Part shown: piece after piece, positions 36,354 to 47,639 of the stretch
Position numbering within the stretch: the stretch's first letter is position 1
How the letters are laid out: each line of letters opens with the position of its first letter
NCBI RefSeq assembly: GCF_031755915.1
Contig: NC_083390.1
Location: 14,105,001-14,169,000 of the forward strand
Direction of reading: 5' to 3'
DNA length: 64,000 nt
From: Ziziphus jujuba
Lineage: Eukaryota > Streptophyta > Magnoliopsida > Rosales > Rhamnaceae
Made by a program: the position numbers and the translations under genes
The notes under the pieces: generated by a model
What the model saw: only the letters and a program-made list of their open reading frames with translations
What the model was told of the DNA's origin: nothing
Database searches by the model: none

Positions 36354-38140
36354 TAATTGCAATTTTCCTTTCCATTAAATCCCTAAATCCCTAGGTGTGC
36401 GAGAGGTTTGTTTCTATCGAACGGTGAGTTTCAGATTTTCTAATTTTCAAAACATTTTTCCATTATCAATTTTTCAGATAAACAAGAAAGTATTAAAAAA
36501 ATGAATTATTTATCACGTGCAATTAGTGCAATTAGTTTTTAACAGAAACTGTTTTATTTTAACGATTTGAATAACAGAAGGTATTATTTGTAAAAAATTT
36601 TTCTACAAATTCTGAACTAAAAAAGACAAAATATAGAGGTCATTAAAATGCATTTTGCCCATTTTTTAATCACTACAATGATGAGGTATGGATTTCCTTT
36701 TGTTGTATAGAAATCATTGACTTCATTCATTCAAGTGACAGTGAGATAGGGATGGTTTATGAAGGCCATTCTCGAGAGTTGCAACGCTTTTAAAGATCCA
36801 TGCTCATCTTTTTGACTTTTTAAAGTATGAATAAAATATTTTAATAGAAAGAAACTTGCTGCACAAAGGTTGTGCAATTAGGTTTGATACTTGTTTATGA
36901 CTTGATGTAATGGCATTTGGGGTCAGAGTTTCACTACCAACATCAGTCTTTAAATGCTTTATCATGGGCTTGATGTGTCTACTACTAATTTGCTTAAAAA
37001 TGATACTTCCGTAACAACTTTACATGAGTTGCTTTGGGCTTTTGTTTTGATGCATTATTAGAGTAAGTTTAAATTTGTATACTGAATCATTCTATCTCAA
37101 AAGATTTGTTTGCCAATTTGAATGAGATAGACTACCTCGTACGAGCCTTCATTTATAGGAGAATCTTTTTAGTTTATCTCCTATATTTTATGGTTTCAAG
37201 CATTTGATTTTTCCTCTCATAGTAATTCTATCCTTTTTGTTATGTGTAACCTTATGATGACTGGAATATATTTTGTAAGATTTTTTTTTATCTTTATCCA
37301 AAATTTGATTTTCTCACTTAAATATGCTTTAAGTGGGTAAATGAATTTGGTTTTATTTTATGGTTGCATCTAAATGATTTCCATATTGCCTACGTACCCT
37401 ATGCGGAATCAAGCCATTCGTAGTTGAGGCAAATCATTTTTTAGCTTCTATATTTTTTGTGAAGCTTTTTTTTGGCTTCTTTTATACTATTTTTTAAGCT
37501 TTTTTCCCCACCTTCTTTTTAAGGTATATATTTCTTATAATCAACATTCCGTTTTACACCAAAATAAATATATTGCTTGTTTTGAGTTAGAAAGCTCATC
37601 CACCGGAAAGACTTCAATGATGATGCTGAGTCCTTCCTCTTTTAATTTGAATTTTCATTTCATCCTCTATGTGATATAGTACGCAGCCTACACATGCGGA
37701 AGATTTTGTACTCTCCATGATTTGCTTTGGAGGAGCTTTCTTCATTGAACACATGATTTGTCTTTTTTTTCTTTCTCCTTTTTTTTTTTTTTTTTTTTTT
37801 TTTTTGTAGTTTTGAATATTTAGTCGTCTTGCTTTCTGTTGAGATGACTTTTTGTGGTTGTTTCGTTTGTTTCATTGACCAACTAATTCTTACATAATTT
37901 TTTTGGTAAGAATTCAATAAGAGTAATTAGAGTTCTTGTTGACTACTGACATTTATTTTTTTCAACAATTAGAACTCTCTTCTTGGATTTCTTCTTTGTC
38001 TTTATCTCGCCCCAATTCTTCCGTGCAATATACTTTGAAGATTTTACATTAGAGCAAGAAGAACTTGCAGTTTTTGTTGATTCTTGCTGATATAATTTGC
38101 CATCCATCCTCAATTTCATCCTCTAGTACTAATGATCATC
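36354..38140. other. Internal region of the LTR pair, no gene seen
   Basis: A phrase 'tgcctacgtaccctatgcggaatcaag' (in parts) at about 37388 resembles LTR sequence at 29535 and 40465, so part of this stretch is related to the flanking repeats. A long T-run lies at 37780-37805. Confidence 0.45.
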
Positions 38141-39986
38141 TTATATATCCAAGTTTGACTCTGTCATGAGCTCATATGCGGTTGGAATATTGGGATTTTC
38201 CAATTGAGGCATGTCTGGGTGAGCATGGACAACAATGACGTTATTTTTCACTTCAAAGGCAATTGAAATTGCTTTCTCAGTTAAAGAGACATTGTTGAAT
38301 GAAGCAATGTCCTTTGAAGAAGTAGATCTGTCCATTACTACCTCTTTCCTTTTTATCTTTTCTTCAATGATGTCGTTAAGGATGTAACATTTATTTATTG
38401 GATGACTGATAATGTTGCAATACTAACAATATTTTGGATCATCAATAACATTTACTTCTACAGGCTTTTTTGGCACAAAAGTGTTGATGCATTTAATGTA
38501 AGCATCTCATCAAAAATTTCTTCGATATCATCATCATCGAAATAATATTTGACTTCTTTCCTTTCTTTGAGTACGAGACACTTTGATATTTCATTTGCTT
38601 TGCTTTTCCATTTTGTCATTGTTTCTTCTTTATTGGAATATTTTTTATTTTGTTCAACACGAACCTTTGGAAAGTGAATTTTTGACGATTCATTTGTCTC
38701 TCAACATTGTTTGCTTTGGAAACAAGTGCATCGAACGATTGCACTCTGTAGTGCTTACAAATGTTGCAATTTCAGGGAATGGATTATTTGAGTACATTTG
38801 AACTCAGTTCGGTAACAAATTCATGCACGCTATGGATTATTTGAGTACATTTGTACTCAGTTCGGTAACAAATTCATGCACGCTTTTATGTAGCTTTTGT
38901 TTGGCTTCAGCTAGGTCAATGATTGAAACCCTTTTCTTTGAACTCATAAATTGAGCTAAGAATGCCTTCTGCAGTTCATCCCAAATGAAAATTGAACTCG
39001 ATGGAAGTTGAGTATACCAAGTGAATGCAGTTCCCTTAAGTTCATGCACAAACTACCTTATGAGTAAAGCATTTGATTCAGCTAATTTTCCACAACCTAA
39101 AATGAAGTATTCCAAGTGCTCATGAGGTGAACCATTTATACTATCAAACTTCTCAAAATTTGGTTTCGTAAAATTATGAGGAAATGGAATTTGATCATAG
39201 TGAGTAGGATACGGCTTATGATATCCAAGAATAGGCAGATTTAGTGAAGCTTGATATTCTCTTATAGCTTCTATAATGAGTAATTTCAAATCACTTCGAG
39301 AAATTAAAGTAGTTGGAAGAATTGGAGATGTTGATGTTTGCCTTATATCCTTTGACTCTTGTGAGTTTAGACTTGATCGTTGGGCTAGCTGTGCTATAAG
39401 CCTTGCAATTTCAGCGTCTTTTTCTTCCTTCATTCTTTAGGCTTCACGTATTTCTTGAAGTTATTCTTCAATAGTAGATGTTCGAATAATTAGAACTGGC
39501 ATAGCTTCAGAATCTTGTTTTTTGAGTTGAGGAAGTGGACGTGGAATTTAATTTTTCTCTAAAATTTGTGCAGAAGTACAAGCTGTACTTTGCTTGAGTG
39601 ACTTGAAAGATTTGGGGATCTTTTGCTGAGCTGATGAATAAAGAGTGTCCTTATTCTCAATATGTGTCATCATTTCAGATTTTGAATTGACAATGTTGAT
39701 TGGGATAAAGCCAATCATAATTTAAGTTAAAGATTGATCCTCAACTCTTGATAACTTTTTCCTTGGCGCCTTGGTTGTTACAGTTGGAGTAAATACTGAT
39801 GTAGCTCCTGAACAGCATTGCTAAAATTAAAGCAGTGGAGATTGAGGCCTTAGCAGCCGTGACAGCTCTCCTTTCGATGGATCTAGCTTGCCTCTTTTTC
39901 AGTCCCTTTGTACCTTTCCCTTTCAAAGCTTGAGGAATGTATGGAGCTTTAAAGATTTCAAACTGGTTTGGTGTTCGTAGATACAA
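38141..39986 (-). pseudogene. gag: Ty3/gypsy gag remnant (minus strand)
   Basis: The gag core is read from 39433: a charged N-terminal helix (KEEKDAEIARLIAQLA), then YPTHYDQIPFPHNF, FEKFDSINGSPHEHLEYF and, after TAG at 39050-39052, FVHELKGTAFTWYTQLP and FLAQFMSSKKRVSI. A 53-bp tandem duplication breaks the frame near 38884. Farther on a CCHC-like part is seen (YCNIISHPINKCYILN, about 38440-38390) with a stop where a residue is expected, and an open tail to 38141. The order fits gypsy gag with pol expected at lower coordinates, but no protease or reverse transcriptase was found before 29 kb. The element is therefore non-autonomous or deleted. Confidence 0.8.
38779..38884. repeat. 53-bp perfect-size tandem duplication in gag
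   Basis: ATGGATTATTTGAGTACATT starts at 38779 and again at 38832. The two 53-bp units differ by one base. Because 53 is not a multiple of three, the duplication shifts the gag frame. Confidence 0.92.
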
Positions 39987-40179
39987 AGGATTTTTAGTAA
40001 TGGAAAAGGTAACCCAAAAGCCACTTTTCTCCTACCTTTTGTTGATCATAGTTGGCAGCTCATGGAAGAATATTATTACCTTTAGTGTCATGTAATATAT
40101 AACAAAACAAAAACATGGTTAAATTAGAATAATTGGTGATGAAAGGGAAAGTGGGTTTCCACCGGGCAATGCCAAAAAC

Positions 40180-42100
40180 ATGATTGCGAAATATTTGACA
40201 TCCACAAATTAATGTTTCACTTATACCCTTTGATTCAAATTATACCTTAGGAGAAAATGATTTTGGAAATAATTTTGTAGCTGCACTCAGCTGGAATTAC
40301 TAAGCTGCCCACATGCCCTTTTTAAAAGGATCAATCCACTTTTAGTTCTCAAAATGATTTTGTTGTTTGTCTAGAAAATTTGGATTTAATTTGCAAACTT
40401 TGCAAATTTTGGAAAAACTTGGATAGTTTGTTTGAAATTTGAACTACACCTAGGATTAGACTGCCCACGTATCATTTGCGGAATCAATTCTACGTAGTTC
40501 TTTGGAAATATTTTAGAATTATTTTAGAACTTTGGATTGATTTATAACTCTAGAATATTTGCTTAGGCTAGTTGACTTGGAAAACTTTAATAGAACAATG
40601 ATTATTAAAGTTTTGGCTAAAAGACTTATGCATCACATAAACTAAAAGATATCCTAATGAAGTTGGCACCCCATAAAATCTCAATCATATGGCAACATCC
40701 TTTAGCATTTATTTAACCACTCTTGATTTTGTGGAGATAATCAAATAATTCTTAGTTTGCTGAATTTATTATTTGACAACTCTTGATTTAAGTTGAGTTT
40801 TATACTAAGTAATAAATTCATAATTTGATATTTGAAGACAATTGTCCTTCTATTTAGTATGATTTTTTAATAGTCATTTTTTGATATGACTACTAATTTA
40901 AAAACCCTCTTTGGATTGTTAAACTATCCTTTTAATTTTATTGGACTATTAAAATATTTAGAAACTAATAATCTTCTAAAATTAATTGAATATTTTTTAT
41001 TTGATTTTATGTCAAATTAATTTTAATTCGATTCCTTTTATTTTGAAGGTTGAAAGCCAATTAATTTTAGATTAAAATGTCTATTTAATTTAATTTAAAA
41101 CAAACAATTATTTTAAATCAAATTTTAATTTAATTAATAATTCATGTTTCTTAGACCTTTGATTTGTGATTCAATAAACTAATTTAATTGGATTATTTTT
41201 ATATTTTGGCAATAAATTAATTTGGTTTTTAATAATCATTACACTTTGAATTTAAATAGGCCTAAACAAAATAATAATAATAATAATAAAAGTGGAACTT
41301 TAATTAAGGCCCTATTTTATAACAAATTCATTTTTTATCTTTTAGTTTTTGTTATTTCTTTTAAATTATATGTAATTTCTATACTTCAATAATTTGTTAA
41401 TGTTAGTTAGTGGTAGTTAGTCAAACTTATCAATAGAAAGATAATAAATCCCTACGAAAGACAATTAAGAAAAAAAATGGAAAAGAAGCAAAATAATGGG
41501 AAGAGAATTCTCTTGAAAAAAGAATCGAAGAAAAGTAAAAAGAAAAAAAAAAAAAGTTTAACAAAAAATCTTGTGCAGGAAGAAAGTCTCCTAGTAAATA
41601 GATGCACCCTTTAGTTGACCTTTTAATAGAACTTAACAGTCCATTTTATTAGATCATAAGCTTAGAGGTCCTTTTTTAATATTTAGGTTTCTATCCATAA
41701 GCAAACATTTTAGAGCTATGGGCCTATATGACTAAAAGTTAAAATAGTCCTATAAAAGTATAGAGTTCATTTAGAATTTAGAAATTAAGCTTAATTTTGA
41801 TCTAATTCAAATACCAAATGATTTAATTGGCAAAAAGGAAATCAAAATTTAATTTGCTAGCTTAATTAAAATTAAAATGCGATAAAAAATTTACTGCCAA
41901 ATGACCCACCTTTATCCAATTATACTTGGAGTCGAAATAGCCTTAAATATTTTATTCTAATTTATCTTAAAATCCTTCATTTAAATGAAAAGAATTGGAA
42001 GGGATTTAAATGGCCTTGATATTTTTGGTTTTTGTTTTTTACTCCTTTCATTATCTTTTTCACTCCTTTGTTTTCACTTTTTAAAATATAAAAATAATGA
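40180..42100 (-). repeat. Right long direct repeat, probable LTR
   Basis: Partner of the repeat at 29160-34060, uninterrupted here and about 1.9 kb long. It lies just upstream, in minus-strand sense, of the gag remnant, which is where a 5' LTR belongs. It contains the 'gactgcccacgtatcatttgcggaat' (in parts) motif near 40460. No target duplication was found. Confidence 0.55.
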
Positions 42101-43697
42101 AACTTTCATTTCGACACTTTGAGTTTTTCTTAATTACATTTAGGTTTATCTTTTAGAAAATCATCATATATCTCCTTTTAATTTTCTACATCTATTAAAA
42201 TATATTCATATGTTAGTTTTTACTTGTTAATTTTAGTTAAATGCCAAAATAGTACTTTCACAATGTCATTCAAATATAAAATACTAATTTTTGACCCCTA
42301 TTTAGCCCTTAATTGTTCAAACTAAATAGTAAAAAGGGATAAAAATTGAATGTTAGGTATATTTTGATATATATATGAAAAATTAAAGGTAGGTCAATGA
42401 TAATTTTTTAAAAGTATGGAATTTAAGTGTAACTATAGCAAAACTAAAAGTGATAGGATTGCTCATGGATCTTTCTCGAACACCCAAAGTGGTTCCTCCT
42501 AAGGAAGCCCTCCCGAATTTTCTACTAAAAATCTAATAAAACCTCCTTGTAATTTGGATATAACACAATAGTACAAATAAAGTATCAAATAATAAAAGAT
42601 AATATAAAAGTCATACATATTAGATTAATTCACTAGAGAAAATCCAAAGAGTACAAAACAACAAATGGAAAATATCGAAAATACCCAATATACTATATAC
42701 ATAAAATCAATGAAGGAAAAAATATTTAAAGTTATTAGAGTCAAAGAAAAAGAACACTACACTAGCAGCAAAATAATATATGAACAATGAAGATACCTGG
42801 ACATGATAGACGTGACTTATCAGCTGAGGATAATTTAAAAACAAAACTATAAGACAAGTTCAGTGAGTGAAATAAAATGATAATTTGAAAATAATCATTT
42901 ATTCTTTAAATCAATTCACTTAAAGCCTCACTTCTACTCTTTTAAGAGCTCCCATGTTTTGGAAAACATTTTTCAAAACCCATGAATTTTTTCCAAAGAC
43001 ATATCAAATTTCATATTCCATATAAACATATTTGTAAATATGATACCAATCATTAACATTTTATACTTAAATAAATAATTTATATTTTTCAAAAATAGCC
43101 CATAAGCAAAAATAATAGTTTTATAATCATAATAAACATAATACTTGAACCTGTATACTATATGCCAAATATCAAATTACATTATACGACCTATAGCCTC
43201 CTAAGGCATCACAGAGTTATAGGGGAAGGGGGAACTTTAAGACAACTCTCGACATCCTTGAGGTGTCGTAGAACTCGAACCTCTCAACCAACTTCTATAT
43301 CACGTGATAATAGCAGGGGATTGGGTCATATATGTATATATATAACCATAACTATATCTATATCTATATCTGTAATTTTGGTATTACTTGGAACACAATA
43401 TCACCAATCCATATCTCACATATATCTCATAACAAAATATCATTTATTTCCTTATATCCATACCTAAGCTCAATATAACTATTTGAGATATTATATGCAA
43501 ATCATATATAAGTAAACTAAATAAGATAATCAAATGATACTTATTTTTTTTATGCCAAAAATATTATCATGTAAAGTTATATAGTACTAATCAATCCAAC
43601 TATCAAAACTTTTTAAACACCAATGTCCACAATTTTACCACGAGTATTAAAATTTATAAATATTTAAAAACTTGCCAAAAATCACATGTAATGATAA

Positions 43698-43698
<1 letters not shown>

Positions 43699-43754
<56 letters not shown>
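43699..43754. repeat. (TA)n microsatellite, about 28 units
   Basis: An uninterrupted TA run of 56 bases within solo LTR copy 1, the longest in the window. Confidence 0.97.
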
Positions 43755-43757
<3 letters not shown>

Positions 43758-44786
43758 CATATATAAACATATATAATTATATAATGAAATTTTATATAAA
43801 ATTTCATAAGACTTCAAAAAACCATGAACCATTAAATTAACATGCCCAAAAAATATTTAGGAAAATAAATCATTTCACAGAAATGCAACTCACTCCTAAT
43901 CTACTATTGGATTACCTCCATTCTCTATCTTGGTGCCTAAAATATAAAAATAACACATCTTAAACTTCCAAAAAATTAAACTAGAGATATTGATGCATAT
44001 TAAATATCTTCAAATAATTTTTATACCACTTCGAGTACCAAAATTGGTTACCAAAGTGTCTAATTATATTGCGAAACCTTAATACATATACCTAAAATTT
44101 GGGTTTTTCAGTTGAAGGCCACTTTGACGAAATTGAATCTTCTCATGGGTCCTATTAACATCTAATTACACTAATTCAATTCAATTTTGTGTAATTTTAT
44201 CCAAACACAGTCCAATTTTATCCGATATTACACTAACTGATTCAAAAATAAAAAAATTATCAAAAAGTATCCAAAATTGACAAATTTATATTGACGGAAA
44301 GCCCATAAGATGAGAAATATAATGATGCACTCACTTTGGTCTAAAAGTCTTGCCGATGATTGGAAAACATATTAGAAAATTCAGCTAAAGTTGATGTTGA
44401 TTGTTCTCTCAAATCACGAAGAATTTTGACAAACAAAAGTCGGATTCGAGCTCAAATGGTTAAAAAATGATAGGTATGAGGTATGGATCAAGCTGAAACC
44501 ACTAAAAATTTGATTAACTTACTGGTGCCATGCGACGTTGCTTGTCTGATCTAGATGCATCCAATGGAGTTAGGCTGTGAAATTTGGTGATTTTGGTTGC
44601 TGTTGAGTGCTCTCTCATGGTGGTTAATGCATGTGCACATTGGTGGTTGGAAAACAAAGAAAACTTACCGACCCTGTTTGGTAGTAGAAATTGATTAAGT
44701 TGACCCAGTTTTAGATTTTGGGTTTAAGAAGGATTTTAGGATTTTTTAGGTATTTTTCAAATTCTTCAATGAAACATGCTCTCCAA

Positions 44787-44789
<3 letters not shown>

Positions 44790-44823
<34 letters not shown>
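44790..44823. repeat. (TA)n microsatellite, about 17 units
   Basis: An uninterrupted TA run within solo LTR copy 1. Confidence 0.97.
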
Positions 44824-44826
<3 letters not shown>

Positions 44827-45128
44827 GGCCTATCGTCCACTACAAGACAAAATTCCAAGACTAGTTTGGATACATATAAATACTAATATTTAAAAATTTT
44901 CCAAAATCATAACTTTCTAACCATAATATCAGAATTAGACATATGATCAGTCTACAAAATCGTATTGATGAGTTCTACACTTGATGTAAGACTTAAAGCA
45001 AAAATTTATCTCCAAAGAAAAGTCAGACTTGATTTTACTTAAAAGTTCAGTTTGTCAAACTTCATCAACCTTGAACAAGCCATCCAAAATTTCAAATTCC
45101 AAATGTTTTTTTGGGATAAGTCATTACA

Positions 45129-46710
45129 AATGGGGAATAAATGAAATTTACCCTATAACAATACTATTATGAATGTATATTGATCCCAATTCAATTGAGC
45201 CATCCCTATGAATCAAATTTAAAATGTGTATTTCACTTTAACTTTTTTTTTTTGGATTTCTTTTTTCCATACTGATACATTTATATTTTAAAAAATTATG
45301 AATTTAATAGGTTTTAAAAGAAGTAATAAGTTTTAGTGGAATTTGTGAATTGTTATAAAATTTCATAGACTTTATAATAATTTTTAACTGAACTTAGGAT
45401 AAATCCAAGGAAATACTTGAGAAGAATGTTGGATTTGGTATAAGCTTTTTTATTTGAGTTTTACCAATGGTGATGAGCACCAATGAGAACAAAAATGACT
45501 AAGTAATGAAAAGACCTAAGAATTAAAATGAATAAATTAGCATAATTAAAATATTCCTAAACTAAGATGGAAAATAAAATATTATTTCCCTTATTTTTGA
45601 AATTAAAACAACCATTAAAATTACTCACCAATTCATCCATATTTGATATGGTCAAATCTCTTCATATAATTCATTTCCATACAGATTACATCATCGTATA
45701 CAGATGACAAAAATTTTGTTCTCAAAATTGCCACATTATCATCATTAGAAGAATAACCCTGTTGTAAGAAATAAGATGCTCAGTATGAAAAACATCCAGA
45801 GTACAGACATAAGTGGTGAGCTTCAAATAATAAGCACTAAGATTAATCTCTCAATAATTTCCACAAGACCCATCTTTCAGTCAAACAACTTATCATTCGC
45901 AAAAGGATCTTTAGTTACCATGATTAGTCTTCAACTATAACACCTCGGTTTTTGACACTATATCCAACTTCACTCTTTTACTATCTTGACCAAAGCTTAT
46001 TTATTTTTTAGATTTGTATACTTATACTCAACTAGATTGTAATAACCATCCTAAGAAAATGCCAAACTTTTAAATATTATCCGAGATTGGCCAAGTGTGT
46101 CCAAACTTGACCGAGCGGGCTGAAATTTTGTCTTTTTGCACAACTGGAGGCATTGACTGCATAGAACACGTCAACAAGAGTTAATAGATCGAAGGCATGC
46201 TTAATTCCAAGTTATGGTTGGAAAGTTTTGGTTAAAAATGTTCCAGGAGCATTTTAATCTTCTACCAAAGTAGGTGCTACTTATTTTTAAACAAGTGTAT
46301 TTTATTATTAAATTATATTATTTCTATTGTTATATATATAGAATCAGGCTCACACTAGGACAATATGATAGTTTTAATATTTGGTCTTCCTTTATTAGGC
46401 ATTGGATCAATCAAGAACTAGGATTTAAGATTCTAAAATGGTAAAATGTAGATTTGATAATATACTAAAACAATATTTAGTAAAAGTGAACCCTATCAAA
46501 ACTCGGTGATTAATAAATATAATTTTAAATCTCAGCCACTGAAGTAATCTAAAGGTTGAAAAAAGAAGTAATAATGATAATTTTGATATTAAAGACATAA
46601 TTTAAGCCTGATTATATATATATATAACAAAATAAGATTAAGGTTTATTTATTTCTTTTTAAAAATTTATTATCATTCCTTTTGTTTTATTATTACATTA
46701 ATATAGATAC
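45129..46710. other. Intergenic DNA, possibly 5' LTR of the next gypsy element
   Basis: The words ATAACACCTCGGTTTTTGAC near 45938 resemble starts of plant gypsy LTRs, and the segment leads into a CT-rich stretch and gag at 47.05 kb. I could not find a matching second copy after 53.1 kb, so the LTR reading is tentative. Confidence 0.3.

Positions 46711-46750
<40 letters not shown>
46711..46750. repeat. (GT)n microsatellite
   Basis: GTGAGTGTGT followed by a pure GT run to 46750, about 17-20 units. Confidence 0.97.
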
Positions 46751-46753
<3 letters not shown>

Positions 46754-47049
46754 AAATAGTTGGTTCTCTATCTTTTCCTCTCATCTATCTCTCTCCCTTT
46801 TGGACCAAACCACACCTCTACCACCTCTTTCTTTTTTTGTTCTTCATTTCCTCCATGTTGGCCGAACTAAATTTGGAAAAAGGAAAGATTTTTTTTTCCT
46901 CTCAAATTCAAGTTATTTAATCTCCAATTCCCTTTTGATCTTGAAGTTTCTTGCTTATTAACCCTTTAGAAATAGATTGGAAGCTCAACCCACCTTAAAA
47001 AACTTTAAATCCAGAAATGAAGCAATTTAAGAATGGTGTTGGAATGTGA

Positions 47050-47610
47050 TAGGAAGTTTGAGTAGTTATCTCATTATGCTCCACATATTATTGATACTAA
47101 GGAGTGTAAAGCTAAGAAATCTATGAATGGATTGACATCAAATCTGCATCGTTCATTCACAATACTTAGAATCAAAGCTATGGGGATGTTTAATAACTTG
47201 TATTGCTCTTTGCTAAAAAAGATGAAAAGCATCCTCACACCAACAAAGCAAAAAGAATGGCTAGCCAAAAGGAATTCCTTGGAACAGAAATGACACTAAG
47301 AGGAAGGTCAAATCTGGACCTAGAGGCAATAGTGGCGAGTGGTCAAATAATAAACGACCTACTCAAGCATTGGAAACTTGTAGGAAGAATCATATAAGGG
47401 TGTATCATGCTGGGACAATACCCCTGTTATTATTGTAGGAAGCCAAGTCCCTGTTTGAATGACTGCCAAGAAAGTCGTCAACAAAGCATTACTGGTAATG
47501 GCAAGGATCAGCAAGGGACTAAAGCTCATGTTTTTGCTTTGATTAGGGATGAGGCTAGCACATCACCAAATAGGGGTGATAGGTATACCATAGAATTTTA
47601 TACATATTTA
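47050..47610 (+). pseudogene. gag: gag of third gypsy element, decayed
   Basis: Fragments fit the C-terminal half of a plant gypsy gag: a piece near 47055-47190 (FE.LSHYAPHIIDT, then LHRSFTILRIKAMG), a Lys-rich linker, and a CCHC-like knuckle CYYCRKPSPCLNDC at about 47425, where the expected His is replaced. A protease-leading phrase FALIRDEASTSPN follows at about 47535. Stops separate the pieces. Confidence 0.65.
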
Positions 47611-47639
47611 TAAGAATTATTTGTTAATTTTCATACTTT

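Larger units (their letters stand above)
42451..45128 (-). repeat. Solo LTR-like copy 1 (minus orientation)
   Basis: Read on the minus strand it starts TGTAATGACTTATCC and ends CCTATCA. It aligns along its length with 50147-52472: both have, near the 3' side, a CACTCACTGAA(C/T)TTGTCT(C/T)ATAG stretch, 'ctcttaaaagagtagaagtgaggct'-like sequence and AACCACTTTGG just before the end. TGTARTGA starts are typical of plant gypsy LTRs. No internal region is attached and no clear 5-bp target duplication is present (AAAAG against AATGG). Its (TA)n tracts at 43699-43754 and 44790-44823 are largely missing from copy 2. Confidence 0.72.

Noticed and set aside
43162..43467. 101-residue plus-strand open frame
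   Set aside because: It lies entirely within solo LTR copy 1 and ends in a low-complexity Ile/Ser run.
43699..43754. Tandem repeats considered as a possible CRISPR-like or satellite array
   Set aside because: These are simple TA microsatellites; no spaced unique spacers occur anywhere in the window.
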